Positions 1 to 7,457 of a stretch of 19,119 nucleotides of DNA are shown one piece after another (position 1 is the first letter of the stretch; every line of letters begins with the position of its first letter). The notes under the pieces were generated by a model. The model ran no database searches, was not told the DNA's origin, and saw nothing but the letters and a program-made list of their open reading frames with translations. Source of the stretch: Oscillospiraceae bacterium (GTDB lineage Bacteria; Bacillota_A; Clostridia; Oscillospirales; Oscillospiraceae); NCBI GenBank assembly GCA_902789835.1, contig CADAPN010000034.1, positions 1-19,119 on the forward strand, read 5' to 3'. The translations under genes and the position numbers were made by a program.

Positions 1-1
1 G

Positions 2-1243
2 ATCTCCAGTCTCTCCCTCTCGCAGGTCAGCCGGAACATCTCCACCGCCTCCCAGTTCAACCAGAACTTCAAGGACGAAGTCGATCTGAAGATGTACCTC
101 TTTGTGACCGGCAGCGACGAGCAGCTGCCCTGGGAAGAGGTTCAGGCGGCAGAGCAGCTCGCGACCGCGCTGCTGGAAAACACGCACAGCCGGGAGAGCT
201 ACCGTGCCGCAAACAGCGTTCTGGACCTCTGTGAGAATCTGCGGCGCTGCATTCAGGAGATTGAATCTACGGACGGCTACGATCTGCGGATGCACCAGCT
301 GGAGTCCAATATCTATGTCATTACGGAGCTGATCCAGAAATATATCTACAATTATCTCTACCACGAAGCCGGAGAGCTGGCTGCCATCCGCACCAGGCAG
401 AACCTCTGGCTCTCGGTGGATATGATCCTCGCCTTGGGCGTCACAATCCTGGTCATTGTTCACTCGCTGCGCAGAAGCTTCCGCATCAGCGGCAGCATCT
501 CCCAGCCGATTGACGGCCTGTATCAGCGGGTAATCGAAATCGGTGAAGGAGATCTCTCTCCCCGGGCACCCGTGCCGGCGGAGGACAGCAAGCTCCAGGC
601 GCTCGGTACAGGTCTGGAAGAGATGGTTACCCGTCTGAATGATCAGATGGAGCTGAACCGCCAGGAACAGATCCGGCTGCGCAGCATGGAGCTGGCTCTC
701 ATTCAGGCGCAGATCAACCCGCATTTCCTTTACAACACCCTGGACGCGATTGTCTGGCTGATCGAAACCGGGAAGAATGAACAGGCCATCGAGATGGTCT
801 CGAGTCTCTCGACCTATTTCCGCTCCTTCCTCTCCAACGGCAAGGACATTATCCCCCTGCTCGCCTATGATTTTCTGACCGATCCCTCTCTTGATCGCTG
901 CCTGATCCCTAAGATGACCCTGCAGCCGCTGGTGGAGAACGCCATCTATCACGGGATCAAGCCAAAGCGGGGAATCAGCCGCATCACCATCAGCAGCAGC
1001 CGGGACGGCGGTCAGGTGATTCTGAAGGTTGCCGACAGCGGGATCGGGATGGGTCCGGAAGCGCTTCAGGCCCTCCGGGAATCCCTGGAGCGGGACGAAG
1101 GAAGCGGCTTTGGCATGAAAGCCTCCTACAAACGCCTCCGGCTGATGTTCGGAAGCGACCTGGGCTTTGACATCGAGAGCACGGAGAACCGGGGGACGGA
1201 GATCACGATCCGCATCCCCTATCAGACGGAGGTGTCCGCATGA
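2..1243 (+). CDS. Sensor histidine kinase, YesM/LytS type (5' truncated by window edge)
   Basis: The frame is open from base 2, so the true start lies upstream. Numbering from the in-window Met at base 92, a helical extracytoplasmic region is followed by one membrane segment (about 105-125), a HAMP linker (about 133-188) and a His_kinase domain with the motif QAQINPHFLYNTLD (phospho-acceptor His211). The ATPase part has an N box (PLVENAIYHG, about 279-288), a G1 box (ADSGIGM) and a G2-like GSGFGMK. In this family the kinase senses an extracellular cue and phosphorylates an AraC-type response regulator, presumably encoded upstream of the window. The stop overlaps the start of the binding lipoprotein by 4 bp (ATGA), so the two are probably co-translated sensor partners. 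Oddity: between NGKDIIPL and LAYDF the usual ExxHVxxYLxIQxxRYxD segment of about 21-22 residues is absent, with the reading frame kept. Confidence 0.9.
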   Translation: MSSLSLSQVSRNISTASQFNQNFKDEVDLKMYLFVTGSDEQLPWEEVQAAEQLATALLENTHSRESYRAANSVLDLCENLRRCIQEIESTDGYDLRMHQLESNIYVITELIQKYIYNYLYHEAGELAAIRTRQNLWLSVDMILALGVTILVIVHSLRRSFRISGSISQPIDGLYQRVIEIGEGDLSPRAPVPAEDSKLQALGTGLEEMVTRLNDQMELNRQEQIRLRSMELALIQAQINPHFLYNTLDAIVWLIETGKNEQAIEMVSSLSTYFRSFLSNGKDIIPLLAYDFLTDPSLDRCLIPKMTLQPLVENAIYHGIKPKRGISRITISSSRDGGQVILKVADSGIGMGPEALQALRESLERDEGSGFGMKASYKRLRLMFGSDLGFDIESTENRGTEITIRIPYQTEVSA

Positions 1244-2229
1244 AAAAACGCAAATTATTCCCGGGATTCTTCATCCTGCTGCTTTTCCTGCTGTGTGCCT
1301 GCGGACGCGTCTCCGGCACGGAAGAGGACCGTCTGATCCGGGTCGGCTTCTCCCAGCTGGGCTCTGAATCGGACTGGCGTGCGGCGAATACCAAGTCCAT
1401 GACCGCGGCGCTTTCCGAGCAGAACGGATTCGAACTGCTGTTTGACAATGCCAAGCAGAAGCAGGAGAACCAGCTTCTGGCCATCCGCAATTTCATCCAG
1501 GAAGAAGTCGATTACATCGTCCTCGCCCCGATCATGGAATCTGGCTGGGAAGATGTCCTCCAGGAGGCCAGGGAGGCGGAGATCCCCGTCATCATCGTGG
1601 ACCGGCAGATTTCCACGGAGGATAAGGACCTGTATTCCTGCTGGGTCGGCTCGGACTTTCGCGCGGAGGGGGAGACGGTCGTTCAGTGGCTGGAAGAGGA
1701 GCTTGTCCGCCGCGGCCGGGACGGTGAACCGCTCCGGATCCTGCATATACGCGGCACAGACGGCGCCACGGCGCAAATAGGCCGCACGGCGGCTCTGGAA
1801 AGCGCGGTGCGGCTGCATCCGGAATGGGAAATCGCTGGGATTCTGCCCGGGGAATATACGGAAGCAAAGAGCTATGAGCTCGTGCGGGACTTTCTGAAAA
1901 CCGACCGGGACATCGACGTCATCTACAGCGAGAACGACAACATGAGCTTCGGAGCGATGCGCGCTCTCGATGAAGTCGGCCTTTCCTACGGTACGGACGG
2001 TCAGATCATGCTGCTCTCCTTTGATGCGGCGCAGCATGCCCTGCAGCTCTGTCTGGAGGGAAAAATCAACGCCTGTATGGAATGCAACCCCCTCCACGGT
2101 CCCCGCGTAGCCGATCTGATCCGACAGATGGAGAACGGAGAGCAGCCCGAAAAACAGAATTTTGTGAAAGAAACGCTTTTCAGCGCCGACACGCTGACAG
2201 AAGACATCCTCCAAAAGCGGGAATACTGA
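1240..2229 (+). CDS. Periplasmic-binding-protein-like sugar lipoprotein (probable sensor subunit)
   Basis: This 329-residue type 1 periplasmic-binding protein has a lipoprotein signal peptide: positive MKKRK, hydrophobic core, and LCAC with the lipidated Cys at 21. Mature motifs resemble the YtfQ/ribose-binding family: a start like RVGFSQLGSESDWRAAN, PVIIVDRQI near the hinge, and DVIYSENDNMSFGAMRALDE. It is visibly paralogous to the transporter-binding protein at 3757-4737, but is coupled by an ATGA overlap to the histidine kinase instead of to an ABC transporter. By analogy with clostridial three-component systems such as XylFII-LytS-YesN, I infer that it binds the sugar outside the cell and signals through the kinase. 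It could instead deliver substrate to the nearby transporter. The gene ends 6 bp from the stop of the convergent regulator, with no room for a separate terminator. Confidence 0.88.
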   Translation: MKKRKLFPGFFILLLFLLCACGRVSGTEEDRLIRVGFSQLGSESDWRAANTKSMTAALSEQNGFELLFDNAKQKQENQLLAIRNFIQEEVDYIVLAPIMESGWEDVLQEAREAEIPVIIVDRQISTEDKDLYSCWVGSDFRAEGETVVQWLEEELVRRGRDGEPLRILHIRGTDGATAQIGRTAALESAVRLHPEWEIAGILPGEYTEAKSYELVRDFLKTDRDIDVIYSENDNMSFGAMRALDEVGLSYGTDGQIMLLSFDAAQHALQLCLEGKINACMECNPLHGPRVADLIRQMENGEQPEKQNFVKETLFSADTLTEDILQKREY

Positions 2230-2235
2230 ATTTTC

Positions 2236-3249
2236 TCACCCGCTGTTTCTTGCCCGCAGGGTCCAGGAAAGCCTGACCCCGCGGGCATTGTTGCCCCGCA
2301 TCAGGCGAATCAGCATGCGTGCCGCAGTGGTCCCCATCTGATGCCGCTCATGGGCAAGCGAGGTAATGGACACCGGACTGAGCGAACAATAGTGAGAATT
2401 GTCAAAGCTGACCACGGCACAGTCCTCCGGCACCCGGCTTCCGGACGCCAGCAGGGTACGGATGAGCGCATAGGCGATCTCATCGTTATAGCATACGACT
2501 GCGGTGCAGCCTGTAAGCCTGCTGTGGACAAAGCGGTCGAGCCGGTTATACTGTCCGTTCATAAGCCGGTCCCGGTCGTCTGTATCATACCATAGAATGC
2601 TCTCCTCCGGAACCGTCTGCCCGGCATCCAGAAGTTCCGATAGATACCCCCGGTAGCGTTCGATCCCCTGACGGTCGTCACTTTTGAAGATCCCTGCAAT
2701 CCGCTGATGTCCTCTGTTCAGGAGATGCCGCACCAGCATCCGGGCTCCCCCCTCGTTGTCGTCCAGAACATAGGCGGCGTTTTCCGGCACCGGAAGCGGC
2801 GCATGCAGATAGACAATCGGGACCCCCTTCTGATCCAGCTGCCGCAGCAGATCCAGATTCGGGCTTGGAAGAGCCGTCTTCGCCCCCTCCAGCAGAATGC
2901 CCTCCGGAGAGCTCTGTATCAGCTGCTGAAGGATTTCCCGCTCCCGGAGAATCCGGTTCCCGCTGCCAAAGCGCTGCATCTCATACCCGCTGCGGGACAG
3001 CTCCGCCCCGATATCCCTCAGCAGCTGCGGGTAGAGGTACTCCTCGGTATAGGCCGTGATCACCGCCACCTTTCCCGTTCTCCCCCCTTCCTGCTCCAAC
3101 ACATCAAGTGCTTTTCGGACGGTCTGTCGGCTGTATCCGTAACGGGCAGAGAGTTCTGCTTCACTCGGGAATTTTGTGCTTCCGGCGCGCTGCAGCTGTG
3201 TCCACAGCCCTCTCAGGTCCTTCGCAAGAAGGACATATCTGTTTCTCAT
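2236..3249 (-). CDS. GntR/LacI-hybrid transcriptional regulator, AraR-like
   Basis: The 337-residue protein pairs an N-terminal GntR-type helix-turn-helix (about 1-55; FPSEAELSARYGYSRQTVRKALDVLEQEG) with a LacI-type sugar-binding domain (about 60-330). The latter has AraR-like signatures: VAVITAYTEEYLYP, GIFKSDDRQGIERYRGY, CYNDEIAY. AraR proteins repress pentose genes and are released by the sugar. The start is supported by a GAGGAGG ribosome-binding site about 7 nt upstream. The gene is divergent from the transport operon and shares its control region, so it probably represses that operon and perhaps itself. Oddity: after LEQEG the protein runs straight into GRTGKVAVIT. The usual wing segment (LxxRRxGSGTYV-like, roughly 14-17 residues) is missing in frame, which may weaken or abolish DNA binding. 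Confidence 0.88.
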   Translation of the reverse strand: MRNRYVLLAKDLRGLWTQLQRAGSTKFPSEAELSARYGYSRQTVRKALDVLEQEGGRTGKVAVITAYTEEYLYPQLLRDIGAELSRSGYEMQRFGSGNRILREREILQQLIQSSPEGILLEGAKTALPSPNLDLLRQLDQKGVPIVYLHAPLPVPENAAYVLDDNEGGARMLVRHLLNRGHQRIAGIFKSDDRQGIERYRGYLSELLDAGQTVPEESILWYDTDDRDRLMNGQYNRLDRFVHSRLTGCTAVVCYNDEIAYALIRTLLASGSRVPEDCAVVSFDNSHYCSLSPVSITSLAHERHQMGTTAARMLIRLMRGNNARGVRLSWTLRARNSG

Positions 3250-3315
3250 GTTCCCGCCTCCTCTGCTTCCCGATCTGTGCGGTCTGCCGTTTTTCTGATT
3301 GTATCTTCTGATTTT

Positions 3316-3344
3316 ATTGTATCATATCCTGCCGTTTGCGTCAC
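3316..3344 (-). promoter_or_regulatory. Predicted promoter of the AraR-like regulator
   Basis: On the minus strand a -35-like GTGACG (3339-3344) is separated by 17 bp from a -10-like TACAAT (3316-3321), which matches TATAAT at 5 of 6 positions. It lies about 67 nt upstream of the regulator start. The octamer GATACAAT occurs again closer to the gene, so an alternative -10 exists. Prediction by eye only. Confidence 0.45.
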
Positions 3345-3592
3345 GTTCTGTTTTTGATGACGAAATGCCTTGCCCGGAATTTGCGGCATACAATTTTATC
3401 AGCGTTTATCTTAGCGTTATCATGGGGATGACGGTTTTCCAAAGGACTTTTTTACGAAGGACGATATTTTTTTGGGTTTTTGCCTGTGCTTTGGGCAAAA
3501 TGCTGTACGCCGGAACGCCGGAAACCGAAAGCCCGAGCGGAAAATTTTGAACATTTTTCTCTTGAATCGGAAAAAAACCCGCTTCTCGCCGG

Positions 3593-3646
3593 AAAGTTGT
3601 ACTTATTCTTCATCCCACCTTATAAAGTTGTATTTATTCAACTTTA
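3593..3646 (+). promoter_or_regulatory. Operator-like repeat pair, probable AraR-type binding sites
   Basis: The 16-mer AAAGTTGTACTTATTC (3593-3608) recurs at 3624-3639 with one mismatch, a 31-nt period close to three helical turns, so both copies face the same side of DNA. The second copy belongs to a dyad: TAAAGTTG (3623-3630), an 8-nt centre, then the exact reverse complement CAACTTTA (3639-3646). The first copy has only the left arm. The AraR-like regulator encoded divergently is the obvious candidate to bind; this is inference. Confidence 0.6.
3597..3626 (+). promoter_or_regulatory. Predicted promoter of the sugar transport operon
   Basis: A -35-like TTGTAC (3597-3602) lies 18 bp before a -10-like TATAAA (3621-3626). 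Transcription would start near 3633, inside the palindromic operator, leaving a leader of about 120 nt. Operator-like motifs cover both the -35 element and the start site, the usual geometry for repression. Confidence 0.45.
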
Positions 3647-3756
3647 CGATTTCGTTCTCTGTGCCCTCCGGGCAGTTGACGGAGCGGCTTTTTCGTGGTT
3701 TTATTATGCCAGCGGGTACAGTTGCCCACAAAAAATATGGAATAAGGAGAATGAAC

Positions 3757-4737
3757 ATGAAAAAAGTAATTGCTATCGCTCTGGTACTGATGCTCTGCCT
3801 GTCGCTTATGCCGATGGCCTTCGCCGCAGACGATCTGATCACGGTCGGCGTCATCAACAACCCGCCTTCCGAATCCGGTTACCGTGAAGCCAACGTCAAC
3901 GACTTCGCCGCCGTCTTCACCAAGGAGAACGGCTATGACGCCAGCTTCTACTACAGCATCAAGAACGATGAGCAGCTCAGCGCTGCGCGCCAGTTCATCA
4001 CCGACGGTGTTGATTACCTCCTGATCTCCGCCGCTGAGACCACCGGCTGGGATACGGTTCTGAAAGATGCCCAGGAAGCCGGCATCGGCGTGTTCCTGTT
4101 CGACCGTATGATCGACTGCGACACCGATCTCTTCGAAGCCGCCGTTGTCTCCGACATGGCGAAGGAAGGCGAGACCGCCGTCAACTGGCTGCTCTCCCTC
4201 GAGCTTCCCGAGTACAACGTGATCCACATTCAGGGCGCCATGGGCAGCGATGCTCAGCTCGGCCGTACCGGTGCGCTGGATGAGCAGTTTGAAGCCGGCA
4301 CCATGAAGAAGGTTGTCCAGCAGACCGCTACCTGGGACGAAGCCGAAGCCAAGAAGATCGTTGAGTCCGCCATCAACTCCGGTGAAGCCTTCAACGTCAT
4401 CTACGCCGAGAACGACGGCATGGCCAAGGGCGCTGTCGCTGCTCTGGATGAAGCCGGCATCACCCACGGTGTTGACAAGGACGTCGTCGTCATGGGCTTT
4501 GACTGCAACAAGTGGGCGCTCCGCGAGCTGCAGAAGGGCAACTGGAACTATGACGGACAGTGCAGCCCGTTCCAGGCTCAGGTCATCAGCGACATGATCC
4601 AGGTCCTCGAAGAGGGCGGCGAGATTGAAGGCCTCAACGATGCCAAGCAGATCATCTCCGTCGAGAAGGGCTTTGACGCCCGCGAAATCACCGAGGAAGA
4701 TATCCTGACCTACGGTCTCGGCGAAGACGTCGCATAA
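3757..4737 (+). CDS. ytfQ: Sugar ABC transporter substrate-binding protein, YtfQ-like
   Basis: This 326-residue type 1 periplasmic-binding protein captures sugar for the downstream ATPase and permeases. I chose the second ATG: AAGGAG at 3744-3749 is 7 nt from it, but only 1 nt from the ATG at 3751. The signal peptide (about 1-23) ends in AFA before ADD, a signal peptidase I site, and no lipobox Cys is present. Motifs include VGVINNPPSESGYREAN, a hinge-proximal GVFLFDRMID, IQGAMGSDAQLGRTGAL and NVIYAENDGMAKGAVAALDEAG. The family includes the E. coli galactofuranose-binding protein YtfQ; here the AraR-like regulator suggests a pentose or related furanose, so the substrate is open. Codon use is strongly biased (AAG, GAC, ATC, GGC), suggesting high expression. 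A stem-loop follows the gene. Confidence 0.92.
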   Translation: MKKVIAIALVLMLCLSLMPMAFAADDLITVGVINNPPSESGYREANVNDFAAVFTKENGYDASFYYSIKNDEQLSAARQFITDGVDYLLISAAETTGWDTVLKDAQEAGIGVFLFDRMIDCDTDLFEAAVVSDMAKEGETAVNWLLSLELPEYNVIHIQGAMGSDAQLGRTGALDEQFEAGTMKKVVQQTATWDEAEAKKIVESAINSGEAFNVIYAENDGMAKGAVAALDEAGITHGVDKDVVVMGFDCNKWALRELQKGNWNYDGQCSPFQAQVISDMIQVLEEGGEIEGLNDAKQIISVEKGFDAREITEEDILTYGLGEDVA

Positions 4738-4778
4738 TCAGAACCTTCAGGAGCAGCAGCTCCAATCCAACGCAAATG

Positions 4779-4824
4779 ACGCGGTGTGGCGAAGTGGAGA
4801 AATCCGCGGTCCACACCGCGTTTT
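4779..4824 (+). terminator. Intra-operon stem-loop terminator/attenuator after the binding-protein gene
   Basis: CGCGGTGTGG (4780-4789) pairs perfectly with CCACACCGCG (4811-4820) across a 21-nt loop and is followed by TTTT. It lies between the binding-protein stop (4737) and the ATPase start (4864). Partial termination here would yield more binding protein than membrane components. The loop contains CCGCGG, so alternative folds are possible. Confidence 0.7.
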
Positions 4825-4863
4825 CTGAATGATTCGTTTGAAAACTACGCAGGAGGACAGCGG

Positions 4864-6366
4864 ATGGAAAATGACATTGTATTGACGATGCGTGGAATCT
4901 GCAAATCCTTTCCCGGTGTGAAAGCCCTGAACGACGTGGACTTCACCCTGCGGAAAGGGACAATCCACGCTCTGATGGGAGAAAACGGCGCAGGAAAATC
5001 CACGCTGATCAAGGTGCTGACCGGAATCTACCCCATGGACGCCGGAGAAATCCGCATTGACGGAACCGAAGGTGCCATCAGCATCCGCTCCCCTCAGGAG
5101 GCACAGAGTTACGGCATCAGCACGGTGTATCAGGAAATCACCCTGTGCCCGAACCTTACGGTTGCCGAAAACATGTTTATCGGGCGCACCCGGGCCAGAA
5201 CCGTGGACTGGAAGGGCATGGAAAAGCGGGCCGGTGAGCTGCTGGACAGCCTCGGCATTCCCGCAAGACCCAGGCAGCAGCTTGGCAGCTGTTCCCTCGC
5301 CGTTCAGCAGATGGTCGCGATTGCAAGGGCTGTCGATACCGACTGCAAGGTGCTGATCCTGGACGAGCCGACCTCTTCGCTGGATGACAATGAGGTGGAG
5401 ATGTTGTTCAAGCTGATGCGGGATCTGAAGGCAAGAGGCGTCGGAATCATTTTCGTCACCCACTTTCTGGAGCAGGTCTACGAAGTCAGCGATCAGATCA
5501 CCGTGCTTCGAAACGGCGAACTGGTGGGGCAGTTTGATGTGGAAGCCCTGCCCCAGGTAAAACTGGTCGAGCTGATGATAGGCAAGGACATCGCCGATCT
5601 TGCCGTCATCAAGAAAAAAGCGCCTCCCTCCGAAACACAGGAAGTTCTCTATGAGGCGGAAGGCCTGTCGAGCAGCGAGAGCCGGCCGTTTGATTTTCAT
5701 ATCGCCAAGGGCGAGGTAAACGGCTTTACCGGGCTTCTGGGCTCCGGACGCAGCGAGAGTGTGCGGGCCATCTTCGGTGCCGACCCGGTCACCGGCGGGC
5801 AGATCAGGGTGAACGGGAAAAAGGTCCGGATTCAGAAGCCTCTGGATGCCATGAAAAACGGCATCGGCTATCTTCCGGAGGACCGCAAGCGCGACGGCAT
5901 CATCGCCGACCTGTCCGTGCGGGAGAACATCATCCTGGCTCTGCAGGTGATCAAAGGCATGGGTCATCCCTTCTCCCGGGCAAAAGCGGAAGCTTTTGCC
6001 GATGAATACATCAAAGCGCTCGAGATCAAGACGGCCTCCATGGAAACGCCGATCAAGTCTCTCTCCGGCGGAAACCAGCAGAAGGTGATTCTGGCCAGAT
6101 GGCTGCTCACCCATCCCCAATACCTGATTCTGGACGAGCCCACCAGAGGCATCGACGTGGGAACCAAAACAGAGATCCAGAAACTGGTTCTGAAGCTGGC
6201 TGAAGAGGGGATGAGCGTCACCTTCATCTCCTCGGAGATTGAAGAGATGCTCCGCACCTGCTCCAGACTGATTGTCATGAGAGACCGGAACATCGTCGGT
6301 GAGCTTTCCGGCGACGAGCTCACCCAGGAGCATGTGATGCGGACAATTGCGGGAGGAGGCAACTGA
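4864..6366 (+). CDS. ytfR: Sugar ABC transporter ATP-binding protein (two ABC domains), YtfR-like
   Basis: This 500-residue cytoplasmic ATPase powers sugar import and has the tandem architecture of the ribose/galactofuranose family (about 500 residues). Domain 1 has Walker [10 protein letters not shown] and Walker [13 protein letters not shown], with a degenerate signature (SCSLAVQQ instead of LSGGQQ). Domain 2 has the usual degenerate Walker A (GLLGSGRSE), a good signature LSGGNQQ and Walker [12 protein letters not shown]. The start MENDIVL is chosen because AGGAGG at 4851-4856 is 7 nt upstream. A longer in-frame extension to 4786 would run through the terminator stem and is rejected. The permease gene starts 2 nt after its stop, implying co-translation. 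Confidence 0.95.
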   Translation: MENDIVLTMRGICKSFPGVKALNDVDFTLRKGTIHALMGENGAGKSTLIKVLTGIYPMDAGEIRIDGTEGAISIRSPQEAQSYGISTVYQEITLCPNLTVAENMFIGRTRARTVDWKGMEKRAGELLDSLGIPARPRQQLGSCSLAVQQMVAIARAVDTDCKVLILDEPTSSLDDNEVEMLFKLMRDLKARGVGIIFVTHFLEQVYEVSDQITVLRNGELVGQFDVEALPQVKLVELMIGKDIADLAVIKKKAPPSETQEVLYEAEGLSSSESRPFDFHIAKGEVNGFTGLLGSGRSESVRAIFGADPVTGGQIRVNGKKVRIQKPLDAMKNGIGYLPEDRKRDGIIADLSVRENIILALQVIKGMGHPFSRAKAEAFADEYIKALEIKTASMETPIKSLSGGNQQKVILARWLLTHPQYLILDEPTRGIDVGTKTEIQKLVLKLAEEGMSVTFISSEIEEMLRTCSRLIVMRDRNIVGELSGDELTQEHVMRTIAGGGN

Positions 6367-6367
6367 G

Positions 6368-7453
6368 ATGAAACAGAACAAAAAAGCTTCCGGCCAGTTC
6401 TGGGCCAACAACTCCCAGCTGCTGATTCCGCTCATCGCGATTCTGCTTCTGGTGATATTCAATCTGTTCCGGGATCCCTCTTTCTTCTCCGTCGGCATCA
6501 CCACAAACAACAACGGCGACCCGGTTCTTCAGGGGAACCTGATCGCCATTCTGAACGGCGCGTCGGAGCTGGTCATTCTCTCTATGGGCATGACGCTGGT
6601 CACCGCCGCTTCCGGAGGGCAGGACATCTCCGTCGGCGCTCTCGCCGCGATTGCCGGCAGCGTGTTTGTCAAGGTTCTGAAGAGCGGCAGCGCCATCTCG
6701 CCGCTTACCGTCATCGGCGGCTTTGCGATGTGCTGTCTGGTTGCCATGCTGTTTGGCGCCTTCAACGGAAGTCTTGTTTCGATCTTTAACATTCAGCCCA
6801 TGATCGCGACCCTGATTCTGTTCACCTGCGGCCGCAGCATTGCCTACTGGATCAACGGCGGCGCCACACCGACGGTTTCCAGTTCCATCATCAGCGCGAT
6901 CGGCAGCTTTATCCCCGGCATTCCGATCCCGACGCCGATCCTGATTGTCATCCTGATGGGCATTCTCTTCGCCCTGCTCTTCCGCTTTACCACCCTGGGC
7001 CTCTACATTCAGACGGTCGGCATCAACCAGGGCGCCGCAAGACTCAACGGCATCAACTCCGTCGGCATCAAGCTTCTCTCCTTTGTGCTGCTGGGCGCGT
7101 GCTGCGCGGTGGCCGGCGTGATCAGCGTCAGTCGTCTGAGCCTTATCAACCACGAAACCCTGCTCATCAACATTGAAATGGACGCCATCCTTGCCGTTGC
7201 CATCGGCGGCAACAGCCTCGGCGGCGGAAAGTTCCGGATGCTCGGCTCCGTACTGGGCGCCTATGCCATTCAGGCCCTGACCATTACCCTCTACGCCATG
7301 AAGGTGCCTTCCACGGACGTGAAAGCCTATAAAGCGGTGGTCATCATCATTCTGGTGGTCATCGGCTCGCCCGTTGTGAAGGAAGCATTCGACCGCTTCA
7401 GAAAAAAACTCCGGGGCAGCCGCCCTGTCCACACCGGAAAGGAGGCATCATAA
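6368..7453 (+). CDS. ytfT: Sugar ABC transporter permease, YtfT-like
   Basis: This 361-residue integral membrane protein of the BPD_transp_2 (RbsC/AraH) family forms half of the sugar channel. It has many hydrophobic helices and the family signature GQDISVGALAAIAG in the second quarter, plus DAILAVAIGGNSLGGG towards the end. The ATG at 6368 is preferred over the in-frame TTG at 6347, because GGGAGGAGG at 6351-6359 is well placed for it and the TTG lies inside the ATPase gene. The C-terminal tail is basic and cytoplasmic. It pairs with the next gene; YtfT/YjfF systems use two different permeases instead of a homodimer. Confidence 0.93.
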   Translation: MKQNKKASGQFWANNSQLLIPLIAILLLVIFNLFRDPSFFSVGITTNNNGDPVLQGNLIAILNGASELVILSMGMTLVTAASGGQDISVGALAAIAGSVFVKVLKSGSAISPLTVIGGFAMCCLVAMLFGAFNGSLVSIFNIQPMIATLILFTCGRSIAYWINGGATPTVSSSIISAIGSFIPGIPIPTPILIVILMGILFALLFRFTTLGLYIQTVGINQGAARLNGINSVGIKLLSFVLLGACCAVAGVISVSRLSLINHETLLINIEMDAILAVAIGGNSLGGGKFRMLGSVLGAYAIQALTITLYAMKVPSTDVKAYKAVVIIILVVIGSPVVKEAFDRFRKKLRGSRPVHTGKEAS

Positions 7454-7457
7454 GCGG

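Larger units (their letters stand above)
3250..3756. promoter_or_regulatory. Divergent control region between the AraR-like regulator and the sugar transport operon
   Basis: This 507-bp gap is clearly more AT-rich than its surroundings and has no convincing gene; open frames here lack ribosome-binding sites and recognisable domains. It holds a minus-strand promoter near 3316-3344, a plus-strand promoter near 3597-3626 and a repeated operator-like motif at 3593-3646. A leader of roughly 120 nt precedes the binding-protein gene. The central part (about 3350-3590) has T-runs and a weak inverted repeat at 3478-3500 but no element I can name. Confidence 0.7.

Noticed and set aside
3345..3590. Small gene (83 residues) or riboswitch in the divergent control region
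   Set aside because: No ribosome-binding site or domain supports the open frame, and no known riboswitch core could be recognised.
3472..3756. Longer reading frame extending the sugar-binding protein upstream
   Set aside because: The extension covers the promoter and operators, lacks a ribosome-binding site and would bury the signal peptide; the ATG at 3757 has AAGGAG at the right distance.
4786..4863. N-terminal extension of the ABC ATPase
   Set aside because: It would be encoded by the terminator stem-loop, and the clear AGGAGG precedes the ATG at 4864.
6347..6367. TTG start for the first permease
   Set aside because: It lies within the ATPase gene, and the ribosome-binding site fits the ATG at 6368.
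4747..6513. Long antisense open frame opposite the ABC ATPase (also similar ones at 6320-7432, 7398-8615, 8491-9951, 10309-12090, 12127-13437 and 14698-16311)
   Set aside because: These are shadows of GC-rich coding sequence on the other strand, with low-complexity composition and no domains; the sense-strand genes are unambiguous.
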